A DNA stretch of 64,000 nt from an uncultured Cellulomonadaceae bacterium (GCA_947495165.1 CANLXM010000001.1:558001-622000), one strand, 5' to 3'. Positions 46,336 to 56,559 are shown, counted from the stretch's first letter. Notes: a model not told the origin generated them from the sequence alone. Program-made: numbers and translations.

Positions 46336-48312
46336 ATGCTGAACCTGCTCCCCGTGCCCACGGAGTCGACCGACTGGGTGCCCGGGTCTGTCGAGGCTGC
46401 CAGCGGCATGTTCCAGACCGGCGCGTGGCTCCTGATCGCGCTGCCGCTCGTGAGCGCCGCCATCCTGCTCGTCCTCGGACGTCGCGCGGACCGCTGGGGC
46501 CACTGGCTGGGCCTCGGCGCCTCCGCCGGCACGTTCGTCGTCGGCGCCGGACTGCTGCTGTCCCTGCTGGGCCAGCCGGCCGACTCCCGCGTGCGCAGCC
46601 TCGCGATGTTCGACTGGATCACCACCTCGGAGCTCAGCGTCGCCGCCGGGCTGCGCCTGGATCCGCTGTCGCTGACGTTCGTGATGCTCGTCAGCTTCGT
46701 CGGCACGCTGATCCACGTGTACTCGGTCGCGTACATGGAGCACGACACCGACCGCCGGCGGTTCTTCGCGTACCTGAACCTCTTCGTCGCCGCGATGCTG
46801 CTGCTCGTGCTCGCGGACTCCTACCTGCTGATGTTCGTCGGCTGGGAGGGCGTGGGCCTCGCGTCGTACCTGCTGATCGGGTTCTGGAACCACGTGCCCG
46901 CGTACGCGACGGCCGCGAAGAAGGCGTTCATCATGAACCGCGTCGCCGACGTCGGCATGATCGTCGCGCTGATGCTCATGTTCTCGACCTTCGGCGGTCT
47001 CGACTTCGCGACGGTGTTCGCCGGCGCCCCGGAGGCCAGCGAGGGCAAGCTCACGGCGATCGGGCTCATGCTCCTGGTGGCCGCGACCGGCAAGTCCGCG
47101 CAGTTCCCGCTGCAGGCGTGGCTCGGGGACGCGATGGCCGGCCCGACGCCGGTCTCCGCGCTCATCCACGCCGCGACCATGGTCACGGCCGGTGTCTACC
47201 TGATCGTGCGCTCGGGCCCGGTGTTCAACCTGGCCCCGACGGCGCTGCTGGTCGTCGCGATCGTCGGTGCCATCACCCTGCTGTACGGGGCGATCGTCGG
47301 CTGCGCGAAGGACGACATCAAGAAGACCCTCGCGGCCTCGACGATGTCCCAGATCGGCTACATGATGCTCGCTGCGGGTCTCGGCCCGATCGGCTACGCG
47401 TTCGCGATCTTCCACCTCCTGACGCACGGCTTCTTCAAGGCCGGGATGTTCCTCGGGGCAGGGTCGGTCATGCACGGCATGAACGACCAGGTGGACATGC
47501 GCCGCTTCGGGGGCCTGAGCACCTACATGAAGATCACGTGGATCACGTTCGGCCTCGGCTGGCTCGCGATCCTCGGCGTCCCGCCGTTCTCCGGGTTCTG
47601 GTCCAAGGACAAGATCATCGAGTCGGCGTTCGTGGGGGAGGGCTGGCAGCCGTGGGTGTTCGGCACCGTCGCGCTGCTGGGCGCGGGGATCACCGCGTTC
47701 TACATGTCGCGGCTGTTCTTCATGACGTTCCACGGCAAGAAGCGCTGGACGTCCGAGAAGGACGGCACCGGCCCCGACCAGCACCCGCACGAGTCGCCCG
47801 TCTGGATGACCCTGCCGATGATCGTGCTGGCGTTCGGTTCCGTGGCCCTCGGTGGGCTGCTCATGATCGGCGGCGCGTTCACGACCTGGCTCGAGCCGGT
47901 CACCGGGCACGTCGAGCACCACGAGCCGGTCCTCCCGATCCCGGTAATCATGGCGGCGACGCTGCTGCTGGTGCTCGCGGGCGCGTTCCTGGCCTGGCGC
48001 CAGTACGCCGCCGCCGAGGTTCCGGTGGTCGCGCCCCGCGGATCGGTCCTCACGCGCGCCGCGCGGCAGGACCTGTACCAGGACACCATCAACGAGGCGG
48101 TCGTCATGGCTCCGGGCCAGTACCTGACGCGCTCGCTCGTGTACGGGGACCGGCAGCTCGTGGACAACGCGTTCACCGGCGTCGGCCGCGCGTCGTCCGG
48201 CTCGGGGCGCCTGCTGCGCCTGCTCCAGAACGGCTTCGCACGGTCCTACGCCACGGTGATGGTCTTCGGTGTGCTCGTCGTGGTCGTCGTCGTGCTCGCC
48301 GTGCAGGCCTGA
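46336..48312 (+). CDS. nuoL: NADH-quinone oxidoreductase subunit L
   Basis: A 658-residue antiporter-like subunit (ND5 type) with the long lateral helix at its C-terminus. Conserved segments: [44 protein letters not shown] with the key Glu, [37 protein letters not shown] with proton-channel Lys and His, and [16 protein letters not shown]. It forms the distal proton pump module. Confidence 0.97.
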   Translation: MLNLLPVPTESTDWVPGSVEAASGMFQTGAWLLIALPLVSAAILLVLGRRADRWGHWLGLGASAGTFVVGAGLLLSLLGQPADSRVRSLAMFDWITTSELSVAAGLRLDPLSLTFVMLVSFVGTLIHVYSVAYMEHDTDRRRFFAYLNLFVAAMLLLVLADSYLLMFVGWEGVGLASYLLIGFWNHVPAYATAAKKAFIMNRVADVGMIVALMLMFSTFGGLDFATVFAGAPEASEGKLTAIGLMLLVAATGKSAQFPLQAWLGDAMAGPTPVSALIHAATMVTAGVYLIVRSGPVFNLAPTALLVVAIVGAITLLYGAIVGCAKDDIKKTLAASTMSQIGYMMLAAGLGPIGYAFAIFHLLTHGFFKAGMFLGAGSVMHGMNDQVDMRRFGGLSTYMKITWITFGLGWLAILGVPPFSGFWSKDKIIESAFVGEGWQPWVFGTVALLGAGITAFYMSRLFFMTFHGKKRWTSEKDGTGPDQHPHESPVWMTLPMIVLAFGSVALGGLLMIGGAFTTWLEPVTGHVEHHEPVLPIPVIMAATLLLVLAGAFLAWRQYAAAEVPVVAPRGSVLTRAARQDLYQDTINEAVVMAPGQYLTRSLVYGDRQLVDNAFTGVGRASSGSGRLLRLLQNGFARSYATVMVFGVLVVVVVVLAVQA

Positions 48313-48331
48313 GGGAAAGGGACATCCACGA

Positions 48332-49855
48332 ATGGATTCCGTTGTGAACATGGACGCCACCTTCCCGTGGCTCTCTGCGATGGTGCTCGTCGCCGTGCTC
48401 GGCGCCGTCGTCGTGTGGGCTCTGCCCGCCGGCCTGCGTCGGCACGTCCGGGTCGTCGCGCTGGGTGCGTCGCTCGTCAACGTCGGGCTGCTCGTCGGCG
48501 CGGTCGCGACCTTCGACACCGGCGCCGCCGGGACGCACCAGCACTACGAGCAGCTGTCCTGGATCCCGCAGATCGGTGCCAGCTACGCCCTGGGCGTCGA
48601 CGGCCTGGGTCTCCTGCTCGTGGGGCTCGGCGTCATCCTGGTGCCGCTGGTCATCCTCGCGGCCTGGCGGGAGCAGCGTGACGACGTCGAGCGCCTGCGC
48701 CACTACCTCGGCCTGACGCTCCTCACCGCCGCCTTCATGGTGCTGATCTTCGCGGCGCGCGACGTCTTCCTGTTCTACGTCGTGTTCGAGGCCATGCTGA
48801 TCCCGGTCTACTTCATGATCGGCGGCTTCGGCGGGACCCAGCGCCGCGGCGCCGCGGTGAAGTTCCTGCTCTTCTCGCTCGCGGGCGGGCTCGTCATGCT
48901 CGTCGCGGTGATCGCGCTGTTCCTGCACGGTCCGGGCGGTTCCGAGGGCTTCCTCACGGCGAACCTCACGGGTCTGCAGATGCCGGAGACCACCGAGCGG
49001 CTGCTGTTCACCGGGTTCTTCATCGCGTTCGCGATCAAGGCGCCGATGTTCCCCGTGCACACGTGGCTGCCCGACGCCGCGCAGCAGGCACCGGCGGGCA
49101 CCTCCACACTGCTCGTCGGCGTCCTCGACAAGGTCGGCACGTTCGGCATGCTGACGCTCTGCCTGCCGCTGTTCCCTGCGGCCTCGCACTGGGCGGCGCC
49201 GTTCGTGATCATCCTCGCCGTCGTCTCGATCCTGTACGGGGCACTCCTCGCGCTCGGCCAGGAAGACCTGATGCGGATGATCGCCTACACGTCGGTGTCC
49301 CACTTCGGGTTCATCGTGCTCGGCATCTTCGCGTTCTCGCAGACGTCGGTCGCGGGTGCCTCTTTCTACATGTTCAACCACGGGCTCTCGACCGGTCTGC
49401 TGTTCCTCGTGGCCGGCATGGTGATCGCCCGGCACCCGTCGCGGTCGCAGCGGATCGCCGACTACGGCGGTCTGCAGCGTGTGGTCCCGGTGATCGCGGG
49501 CGTGTTCCTGATCGCCGGTCTGTCCGCGCTGTCGCTGCCCGGCCTGTCGACGTTCGTCTCGGAGATCATGGTGCTGATCGGGTCCTACGAGGCCATGCCC
49601 GCCGCGGTGATCGTCGCCGCGACCGGTGTGATCCTCGCGGCGCTGTACATCCTCATGACCTACCAGCGGATGTTCACCGGCCCCGTCCGCGGCGAGCTCA
49701 CGACCGGCCCGGACATGGGGGCCCGGGAGAAGTGGGTCGTCGTCCCGCTCATCGTGCTGCTGCTCGTGCTCGGCTTCTACCCCCGTCCCGCCCTGGACCT
49801 CGTCGAGGCCCCGGCCTTCGCGGGCGTCCGCCTCGTTGAGGGGAGTGCCTCATGA
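48332..49855 (+). CDS. nuoM: NADH-quinone oxidoreductase subunit M
   Basis: A 507-residue antiporter-like subunit (ND4 type). Conserved segments: FYVVFEAMLIPVYFMIGGFGG with the key Glu, IKAPMFPVHTWLPDAAQQAPAGTSTLL with the channel Lys and MRMIAYTSVSHFGFIVLGIF. The ATG at 48332 is the first in frame; its ribosome site is weak, and ATG 48350 is the alternative. It lies 19 bases after nuoL and overlaps nuoN by 4 bases. Confidence 0.96.
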   Translation: MDSVVNMDATFPWLSAMVLVAVLGAVVVWALPAGLRRHVRVVALGASLVNVGLLVGAVATFDTGAAGTHQHYEQLSWIPQIGASYALGVDGLGLLLVGLGVILVPLVILAAWREQRDDVERLRHYLGLTLLTAAFMVLIFAARDVFLFYVVFEAMLIPVYFMIGGFGGTQRRGAAVKFLLFSLAGGLVMLVAVIALFLHGPGGSEGFLTANLTGLQMPETTERLLFTGFFIAFAIKAPMFPVHTWLPDAAQQAPAGTSTLLVGVLDKVGTFGMLTLCLPLFPAASHWAAPFVIILAVVSILYGALLALGQEDLMRMIAYTSVSHFGFIVLGIFAFSQTSVAGASFYMFNHGLSTGLLFLVAGMVIARHPSRSQRIADYGGLQRVVPVIAGVFLIAGLSALSLPGLSTFVSEIMVLIGSYEAMPAAVIVAATGVILAALYILMTYQRMFTGPVRGELTTGPDMGAREKWVVVPLIVLLLVLGFYPRPALDLVEAPAFAGVRLVEGSAS

Positions 49856-51612
49856 CCCCGGCCTTCATCGAACCCGTCGTCGACTGGTTCTACCTGGTCC
49901 CGCTGCTCGTCGTCCTCGGCGCGGGCGTGCTGGGCGTCCTGGTCGAGGCGTTCGTGCCGGACAGGGTCCGCCGCGACGTCCAGCTCTGGCTCGCGCTCGC
50001 CGCGCTCGTCGGCGGGCTCGTCGCCGTCGTGCTGCAGTGGGACGACGTCAACGACGCGATCGCCGACCAGTCCGTGGTCCAGGTGCTCGGCGGCTCGCTG
50101 GTGCTCACGCCGGCGACGCTGCTCATCCAGGGGGCGCTGCTCGTCATCGCGGCGCTCGCGCTGGTCGTGATCGCCGACCGCAGCTCGGGCAACGACGCGT
50201 TCGCACCCACCGCCGCCGCGATCCCGGGCAGCGACTACGAGGAGATCGCGCGTCGTCGGGGGCTCGTCCAGACCGAGGTCTTCCCGCTGTTCCTGTTCTC
50301 GGTGGGCGGCATGCTGCTGTTCCCCGCCGCGGGCGACCTGCTGACGATGTTCATCGCACTCGAGGTCCTCTCCTTCCCGCTGTACGTGCTGTCCGGCATG
50401 GCGCGGCACCGCCGCCTGCTGAGCCAGGAGGCGTCGCTCAAGTACTTCCTGCTGGGGGCGTTCTCCTCCGCGCTGTTCCTGTTCGGCATGGCGCTCGTCT
50501 ACGGCTTCGCCGGCACGCTCGAGCTCCGCTTCATCGCCAACGCGATCATCACGGGCACCGGGCTCGAGGGCATGGGCATGGTGTTCGTCACCGGGCTCGT
50601 GCTCATGCTGGCCGGGCTGCTCTTCAAGGTGGGCGCCGTGCCGTTCCACCAGTGGACCCCGGACGTGTACTCGGGTGCGCCGACGCCGATCACGGGCTTC
50701 ATGGCCGCGTGCACCAAGATGGCCGCGTTCGGTGCCGTGCTGCGCGTCGTGTACTGGACCGTCCCGTTCTTCGGCAGCGCAGGGCACGCCGACATCACCG
50801 AGGCGTTCGGCGTCGGGATGTGGACCATCGCGATCGCGACGATGGTGCTCGGCTCGGTCGTCGCCGTCGTCCAGCACGACATCAAGCGGGTGCTGGCCTA
50901 CTCCTCGATCGCGCACGCGGGCTTCATCCTCGTGGGCGTCACGGCGCTGAGCTACGAGGCGATCCCGGCGACGATCTTCTATCTCGGGGCCTACGGCCTC
51001 GCGACGGTCGGCGCGTTCGCGATCGTGCACCTGGTGCGCGAGACCAGCACCGCGCACGGTGACGACGCCGTGATCCTCGGCGAGGCCACGCACCTGTCCC
51101 AGTGGGCCGGGCTCGCGCGCCGCAGCCCGTGGCTCGCAGGAGCGTTCACGCTGTTCCTCCTGTCCTTCGCGGGCATCCCGCTCACGGCCGGGTTCATCGG
51201 GAAGTTCACGGTGTTCAGCGCCGCCGTCGCCGCAGGCGACTGGCCGCTCGCGCTGGTTGGCGTGCTCGCGTCGGCGGTCGCGGTGTTCTTCTACGTGCGC
51301 ATCGTCGTGCTGATGTACTTCGTGGCCCCGGCCGACGAGGCCACTGCGGCGACCGCCGCCGCGGACGAGGCCACGGCCTCGACCGCGGCTGGGGACGAGG
51401 TCGCTCCCGAGCACTGGGACTCTCCGGAGGCCGGTGTCGGGCTGCGCCTGGCCACGGCACCCGCGCGTGCGGCAGCCGGCGTGCAGGTGCTGCGCGGCGG
51501 TGCGGGCATCCGCGTCGTCGTCGCGCTGTGCGCGCTCGGCACAGTCGCGCTCGGCGTCTTCCCCGGTCCGGTTCTCGATCTGGTGGCCGAGGCGACTAAG
51601 TTCATCCCGTGA
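49852..51612 (+). CDS. nuoN: NADH-quinone oxidoreductase subunit N
   Basis: A 586-residue antiporter-like subunit (ND2 type), last of the nuo genes. Conserved segments: LLTMFIALEVLSFPLYVLSGM with the key Glu, LLFKVGAVPFHQWTPDVYSGAPTPITGFMAA and KRVLAYSSIAHAGFILVG. A polar Ala/Thr/Glu/Asp insertion with repeated DEATA units (about residues 488-515) sits in the loop before the last span and makes it longer than usual. The stop overlaps the GTG of the polyprenyl synthase. Confidence 0.96.
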   Translation: MTPAFIEPVVDWFYLVPLLVVLGAGVLGVLVEAFVPDRVRRDVQLWLALAALVGGLVAVVLQWDDVNDAIADQSVVQVLGGSLVLTPATLLIQGALLVIAALALVVIADRSSGNDAFAPTAAAIPGSDYEEIARRRGLVQTEVFPLFLFSVGGMLLFPAAGDLLTMFIALEVLSFPLYVLSGMARHRRLLSQEASLKYFLLGAFSSALFLFGMALVYGFAGTLELRFIANAIITGTGLEGMGMVFVTGLVLMLAGLLFKVGAVPFHQWTPDVYSGAPTPITGFMAACTKMAAFGAVLRVVYWTVPFFGSAGHADITEAFGVGMWTIAIATMVLGSVVAVVQHDIKRVLAYSSIAHAGFILVGVTALSYEAIPATIFYLGAYGLATVGAFAIVHLVRETSTAHGDDAVILGEATHLSQWAGLARRSPWLAGAFTLFLLSFAGIPLTAGFIGKFTVFSAAVAAGDWPLALVGVLASAVAVFFYVRIVVLMYFVAPADEATAATAAADEATASTAAGDEVAPEHWDSPEAGVGLRLATAPARAAAGVQVLRGGAGIRVVVALCALGTVALGVFPGPVLDLVAEATKFIP

Positions 51613-52628
51613 GCCCTTCCAACCTCCCCGGCGCGAACCTGCCGGTCCCCGACCCTGCCCTGGCTGACCTCCTCACCGAGCGGCTGGCCATCGTCGAGGA
51701 GCGGCTGCGGGACGCGGTCACCCACACCGACGAGCTCGCGGACACGGCGTCGCGCCACCTGGTCAACGCCGGGGGCAAGCGCCTGCGCCCGCTCCTCACG
51801 CTGCTGTGCGCCCAGCTCGGCGACGGATCGCGGCCGGAGGTCATCGACGCGGCCGTCGTCGTCGAGCTCACGCACCTGGCCACGCTGTACCACGACGACG
51901 TGATGGACTCCGCGCCGATGCGCCGCGGGGCGCCCTCCGCGCACGAGGTCTGGGGCAACTCGGTCGCGATCCTCACCGGAGACCTGCTCTTCGCCCGCGC
52001 CTCGGTGACCGTCGCGGGACTGGGTCCGGACGCGGTGCGGGTCCAGGCGCAGACGTTCGAGCGGCTCTGCCTCGGCCAGCTGCACGAGACCGTCGGACCC
52101 GCCGCGGGGGAGGACGCCGTCGCGCACTACCTGCAGGTGCTCGCGGACAAGACCGCCTCGTTGCTCGCGACGTCCGCGCTGTTCGGCGCACGGATGTCCG
52201 GGTGCCCTGAGCAGGTGGCGCGCGTGGTCGCCGCCTACGGCGAGAAGCTCGGGGTCGCGTTCCAGCTGGCCGACGACGTGATCGACCTGACCTCGGCGGG
52301 TGCGGTGACGGGCAAGACGCCCGGCACGGACCTGCGTGAGCAGGTGCCCACGATGCCGACGCTGCTGCTGCGGGCGCGCGTGGCCGAGGGCCGCGGCACG
52401 GCTGACGACGCCGCGCTGGTCGCGCTGCTCGACGGGGACCTCACGTCCGACGAGGCGCTGGGCCGCGCGGTCGCGGCCCTGGCGGCGCACGAGGTCGTCG
52501 ACGAGACCCGGGCCCTGGCCGCCCGGCTGGCGACGGAGGCGGTCGACGAGATCGCGAGCCTCCCGCAGGGCCCGGTCCGGGAAGCGCTCACGTCGTTCGC
52601 GCAGTCCCTCGTGGAGCGGGCGGCCTGA
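51609..52628 (+). CDS. trans-Polyprenyl diphosphate synthase (menaquinone side chain)
   Basis: A 339-residue all-trans prenyl synthase. The first Asp-rich motif DDVMD lies in LYHDDVMDSAPMRRG, preceded by GGKRLRPLLTLL; the second is QLADDVIDLTSAG. Product length cannot be read directly, but small residues before the first Asp motif suit a long-chain (heptaprenyl to nonaprenyl) enzyme. The GTG overlaps the nuoN stop by 4 bases, so quinone tail supply is tied to complex I expression. A homologous gene (Rv0562) sits in the men region of M. tuberculosis. Confidence 0.92.
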   Translation: MSPSNLPGANLPVPDPALADLLTERLAIVEERLRDAVTHTDELADTASRHLVNAGGKRLRPLLTLLCAQLGDGSRPEVIDAAVVVELTHLATLYHDDVMDSAPMRRGAPSAHEVWGNSVAILTGDLLFARASVTVAGLGPDAVRVQAQTFERLCLGQLHETVGPAAGEDAVAHYLQVLADKTASLLATSALFGARMSGCPEQVARVVAAYGEKLGVAFQLADDVIDLTSAGAVTGKTPGTDLREQVPTMPTLLLRARVAEGRGTADDAALVALLDGDLTSDEALGRAVAALAAHEVVDETRALAARLATEAVDEIASLPQGPVREALTSFAQSLVERAA

Positions 52629-52752
52629 GCATCCCCCGAGCGTCGGTCGCGCAGGGCGGTATCCTTCCCGTGGTCGTCGTCACAGGGATCCGGGTGACGC
52701 GTGCAGTGCTGACAGGCCTCGGTGGGGGACCGGCTCGATGGAGGGGAACATC

Positions 52753-54345
52753 ATGATGGGCGTCGTCGCTCCTGGAGCGAGCGGTCCGATCGCCAGCTAC
52801 GGCAAGCGGGTCGCCGCCATGGCCGTGGACTGGCTCCTTGCGGTCGTGGTGTACGGCGTGTTCGCCGTGCCGGCGGTGCTCGTGCAGGGCGGGTCGACGA
52901 CGAGCGTCTCGCCGGCCTACCTCGCGCTCATGGGCGCCGGGGCACTGGCGGCCCTCGCGCTCGGCATCACGCAGCTGTGGTTGGAGGGTTCGCGCGGTTC
53001 GACCGTGGGCAAGCGCCTGCTGAAGATCCGGGTGGTGGACGCGACCACAGCCCAGCCCTACGGCTTCGGCCGCGCGTTCCTGCGGCAGCTGATCAAGGGA
53101 ATCCTCTCGGTCGCCCTGCCCCTGCTCGCGCTCTCGCCGCTCTGGGACAAGTCGGGACGCCTGCGTGCGTGGCACGACAGCATCGCCGACACGGTCGTCC
53201 TGGACGGTCTCGTCGGAGGGACGCAGCAGGGTCCGACGACGGCGTCGTTCGCCCCGCCGCAGCAGCCGCAGATGGCAGGCGGGCGCGCTGCGTCGCCCGT
53301 GCCGGAAGCACTGCCGTTCGCCGTCCCCGGCATCCCCACCGAGCCGCGTGCTGCGGGGGTCGGCTACGGCGTCGGCTACGCAGCCGCGCCCTCGACGGCA
53401 CCGGTCGCTGCGCCGGCACCTGCCGCCCCGGCTGCGCCGCGCGCCGTCCCGGCGCCGCAGCTCCCGGAGTACCTGCAGAGCTCGGCGTCCCACGGCGGGC
53501 GCCCCCCGCACGCGAGCGAGCTCGGCTCCTACCGGGCTGCGCCGACGCTGCCCGGCCACGGTGTGCCCGCACCGCCCGCGCCTCCGGCCCCGACGCCCGC
53601 CGCCCCGGCGCCCACCGCCGGACCACCGGCGCGGCCGGTGCCCGCGAGCCCGCCCGCGCCCCCCGCCCCCCCGACGCCCGAGCCCGCGCATGCCCCGGCT
53701 GCCCACGACCCGCGGCATGCCCCGCAGGCGCACGCGCAGGTGCAGCCGGCTCCCGCGGAGCGCCCGGCCTCGGGCGTGATCACCGCGGTCCCGGGCTTCG
53801 GTCCGCCCCGTGCCACCCCGGCGTCGGCCGCGGCTCCGACGTACGGCGCAGCACCCGCGTACGGCTCGGCCCCGGCTCGCCCGACCGAGCGCCCGCACGT
53901 CGCGATGCCTGAGCTGGACGACGACCTCGACATGACCCGCCTCAAGCCGGTGCAGACGCAGGAGGCGAGCGCGCCCCCGGCGCCGGAGGAGGTCGAGGCC
54001 GAGATCCCGCCGTCGGCGCTGCTGCGGTTGTCCGACGGCCAAGAGATGACCGTCACGGAGACGGTGCTGATCGGCCGAAACCCGTCGACGAGCGACGGCG
54101 AGACTGTCGGCGAGCTGTTCCGCGTCCCCGACCCGGGCCGGTCGGTGTCTAAGACGCACCTGCTGGTGGGGGTCGACGACGAGGGCGTGTGGGTCGTGGA
54201 CCGTGCCTCGACGAACGGCACGATCGTCACGCTCTCGGACGGCCAGCAGATCATCTGCGCGGCCCACCAGGTGGTGCGGCTGCCCGACGGCGCCGCGGTC
54301 GGGTTCGGCGACTATAGCGTCACGTTCGAGTACCGGAACAGCTGA
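52753..54345 (+). CDS. RDD membrane domain protein with C-terminal FHA domain
   Basis: A 530-residue protein, first gene of the phosphorylation locus. Residues 1-150 form an RDD domain (SYGKRVAAMAVDWLL; then GSTVGKRLLKIRVVDATTAQP; RAWHDSIADTVVLD) with about three spans. A linker of some 270 residues very rich in Pro and Ala follows. Residues about 420-528 form an FHA phosphothreonine-binding domain (VLIGRNPS; RSVSKTHLLV; DRASTNGTIV). A Thr in an acidic context (DLDMTRLKP, Thr395) just before the FHA domain is a candidate phosphosite. The second ATG after the strong GGAGGGG is chosen; ATG 52738 is in frame but has no ribosome site. The FHA faces the cytoplasm if the linker does. Confidence 0.88.
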   Translation: MMGVVAPGASGPIASYGKRVAAMAVDWLLAVVVYGVFAVPAVLVQGGSTTSVSPAYLALMGAGALAALALGITQLWLEGSRGSTVGKRLLKIRVVDATTAQPYGFGRAFLRQLIKGILSVALPLLALSPLWDKSGRLRAWHDSIADTVVLDGLVGGTQQGPTTASFAPPQQPQMAGGRAASPVPEALPFAVPGIPTEPRAAGVGYGVGYAAAPSTAPVAAPAPAAPAAPRAVPAPQLPEYLQSSASHGGRPPHASELGSYRAAPTLPGHGVPAPPAPPAPTPAAPAPTAGPPARPVPASPPAPPAPPTPEPAHAPAAHDPRHAPQAHAQVQPAPAERPASGVITAVPGFGPPRATPASAAAPTYGAAPAYGSAPARPTERPHVAMPELDDDLDMTRLKPVQTQEASAPPAPEEVEAEIPPSALLRLSDGQEMTVTETVLIGRNPSTSDGETVGELFRVPDPGRSVSKTHLLVGVDDEGVWVVDRASTNGTIVTLSDGQQIICAAHQVVRLPDGAAVGFGDYSVTFEYRNS

Positions 54346-54355
54346 GGCGGACGAC

Positions 54356-55276
54356 GTGCGGACACTGTGGGGATCGGCGACGGACCGCGGCCGGGTGCGG
54401 TCGTTGAACGAGGACTCGCTGCTCGCCTACCCTCCGGTGTTCCTCGTGGCCGACGGCATGGGCGGGCACGACGCGGGCGACGTCGCGAGCCGGCTCGTCG
54501 TCGAGGAGTTCTCGCTGCTCGTCGGCCACGACGGCGCGACCAGCGACGACGTGCACGCCTGCTTCGAGCGTGCGTCCGCGCGCATGCGCGAGACTCTGGG
54601 CGATCGTACGGCGGGCACCACGGTGGCCGGCGTGGCGGTCACCGCGACCGACAACGGTGAGTACTGGCTCGTGTTCAACATCGGCGACTCCCGGGTCTAC
54701 CGCGTCAGCGATGGCGCGCTCGAGCAGATCTCCGTGGACCACTCGGTGGTGCAGGAGCTCGTGGACTCCGGCGACCTGGCTGTGGCGGACGCGCGCATCC
54801 ATCCTGAGCGGCACGTGATCACGCGGGCGGTCGGCACAGGCGGGGTGCCGGAGCCGGACTACTGGCTCATCCCGGCTTCCGTGGAGGACCGGCTGCTCGT
54901 GTGCTCGGACGGTCTCACCACCGAGCTGGACGACGCGACGCTCCTGCACGGCCTGACCGCGTTCGCCGACCCGCAGCAGTCCGCGGACTGGCTGGTGGGC
55001 GCGGCCGTCGACGCCGGTGGGCGCGACAACGTCACGGTGATCGTCGTCGACGTCGCCGCTGCGTGGGGCGAGCTCTCCGCGGAGGCGACGATCACCCGCG
55101 GCACCGCGAAGGCGGCGCGGATGCCGCGCAAGGGTCCCGACGGCGCGCCGTGGGACGAGGAGCTCCACGGCGAGACCGTGCCGCGGGAGGACCGCGCGGT
55201 CCCCACCGCCCCGACGGCCCGCCGGGCGATGCCGCCCGTGCCGCCACCCCCGCCCCCCGCGGAGGTCCCGCGATGA
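54356..55276 (+). CDS. PP2C-type Ser/Thr protein phosphatase
   Basis: A 306-residue soluble phosphatase of the PPM family. Metal-binding aspartates: Asp20 in SLNEDS and Asp33 in FLVADGMGGHD, with later DGLTTELDD and GGRDNVTVIVVD. A C-terminal tail of about 60 residues follows, basic then acidic, containing DEELHGET (Thr274) and a polyproline end. The GTG start is 10 bases after the RDD-FHA stop, and the end overlaps the FHA gene by 4 bases. It should reverse phosphorylation by the kinase encoded two genes downstream. Confidence 0.92.
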   Translation: MRTLWGSATDRGRVRSLNEDSLLAYPPVFLVADGMGGHDAGDVASRLVVEEFSLLVGHDGATSDDVHACFERASARMRETLGDRTAGTTVAGVAVTATDNGEYWLVFNIGDSRVYRVSDGALEQISVDHSVVQELVDSGDLAVADARIHPERHVITRAVGTGGVPEPDYWLIPASVEDRLLVCSDGLTTELDDATLLHGLTAFADPQQSADWLVGAAVDAGGRDNVTVIVVDVAAAWGELSAEATITRGTAKAARMPRKGPDGAPWDEELHGETVPREDRAVPTAPTARRAMPPVPPPPPPAEVPR

Positions 55277-56559
55277 TCGTTCCCCACTACAGCGCGGGGG
55301 TGTGGTTCGCCGTCGTCACCGACGGCGTGATCGCGCTGCTGCCGCCGGACACGCTGGCCGGCGTGGTCGAGCTGGTCTGGGAGGCCGCGCGCGAGGAGGC
55401 GGCGTTCGAGGACCTGCTGTCCCTGCTCACGTCCGGCCGGAGCACCGAGAAGGCGCCGTTCGCGCTCGTGTCGTTGGCCGGCGGGGAGGTGCAGGCGGCC
55501 GTGCGCGGCGAGCTCGAGGTCGTCCTCGAGGAGAGCGTCGGGGCCGCGCCGCGTCGTGTGCTCGGGGACCAGGTGCCCTGGACGACCCTCACGGCAGCGG
55601 CGACGGCGGTGAGCGTCGGGGTGGTCGGCGCGCGTTCGCGCGGTCCTGCGCTCCCGGTGCTGTCCGGCGTGGTGACGGCGTGCGAGGTGGTCGTCACGCT
55701 GCGCGAGGCCGACGTCGCCACGCCGGGCGCCGCGGCGTCGGCCGCCGACGTCGTGGAGTTCGACGAGGAGCTGCACGGGGCGACGATCCTGACCCCGCGC
55801 CGCGCGGCGGCCGCCGATGTGGTCGAGTTCGACGAGGAGCTGCACGGGGCGACGATCCTCACGCCCCGGCGCGGCGCCAGCCCGGCACCGGGCGCCCGGA
55901 CGCCGGCGTCACCCGCGACCGGCGCGACCGTGCCCACCGCGGCGACGCCGCTCGCGCCGCCACCGCTCCCGCAGCCCGCGCCGGAGCCGACGCCCGAACC
56001 GACGCCCGCGCCCGAACCGACGCCGGCTCCGGACCCGGCTCCGCAGCCGAACCCCGCGCCCGTGCGTCCAGCGCCGGTGCAGGCGAGCGCGTTCATGCCT
56101 GCGCTCGACGACCACGACGGGCTCACCGTGATGAGCTCCGACCTCGTCGAGATCCGCCGGCAGCTCCCGACGTGGTCCACGAACGAGGTGCCTGGGCCGT
56201 TTACCATGCCGACCTTGGTGGCCCCGCCCAAGCTCGTCATGTCGTCGGGTGTCACGGTCACCCTCGATCGCACGGTGCTGATCGGCCGCGCGCCTGTCGT
56301 CTCGCGCGTGTCCAACCGGGACCTGCCGCGCCTGGTGACGGTCGAGAGCCCCAACCACGACATCTCGCGCACGCACGCGCAGGTGCGCGCCGAGGGCGAC
56401 CGCGTGCTCCTCACCGACCTGGACTCGACCAACGGGGTGACGCTGAGCCTGCGCGGTCGGCCCGCGGAGCGCATCCGTCCCGGCGTCGCGGTCGACGTCC
56501 CGCCGGACGCCACGGTGGACCTGGGCGACGGCGTCATGTTCCGGGTGGTGCGGAGCTGA
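55273..56559 (+). CDS. FHA domain protein with novel N-terminal domain and DEELHG repeats
   Basis: A 428-residue soluble protein. Residues 1-150 form a domain I do not recognise (starts MIVPHYSAGVWFAVV; contains ALLPPDTLAGVVELVWEAAREEAAF). Residues 158-200 hold two copies of a 20-residue unit with the core VVEFDEELHGATILTPRR (Thr171 and Thr194). A linker of Pro-Glu-Pro-Thr type follows, then an FHA domain at about 315-428 (VLIGRAPVV; HDISRTHAQVRAEG; DLDSTNGVTL). It is likely a phospho-dependent adaptor of the adjacent kinase. It is coupled to PP2C by a 4-base overlap and to the kinase by a TGATG overlap. Confidence 0.85.
   Translation: MIVPHYSAGVWFAVVTDGVIALLPPDTLAGVVELVWEAAREEAAFEDLLSLLTSGRSTEKAPFALVSLAGGEVQAAVRGELEVVLEESVGAAPRRVLGDQVPWTTLTAAATAVSVGVVGARSRGPALPVLSGVVTACEVVVTLREADVATPGAAASAADVVEFDEELHGATILTPRRAAAADVVEFDEELHGATILTPRRGASPAPGARTPASPATGATVPTAATPLAPPPLPQPAPEPTPEPTPAPEPTPAPDPAPQPNPAPVRPAPVQASAFMPALDDHDGLTVMSSDLVEIRRQLPTWSTNEVPGPFTMPTLVAPPKLVMSSGVTVTLDRTVLIGRAPVVSRVSNRDLPRLVTVESPNHDISRTHAQVRAEGDRVLLTDLDSTNGVTLSLRGRPAERIRPGVAVDVPPDATVDLGDGVMFRVVRS
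55744..55872 (+). repeat. Two 60-base direct repeats inside the FHA gene
   Basis: Units at 55744-55803 and 55813-55872 are nearly identical, differing mainly at third codon positions, and encode the 20-residue DEELHGAT unit twice. The synonymous differences show that the peptide has been kept after duplication. Confidence 0.85.

Noticed and set aside
46309-48519. A 736-codon minus-strand open frame across nuoL
   Set aside because: Composition is Arg/Glu/His/Gln-rich without hydrophobic core, as expected from the antisense of a membrane protein gene; nuoL is unambiguous.
52629-52752. Promoter of the RDD-FHA gene (TATCCT at 52660)
   Set aside because: A -10-like hexamer is present but no matching -35 is seen at a suitable distance, so I do not list it as a feature.
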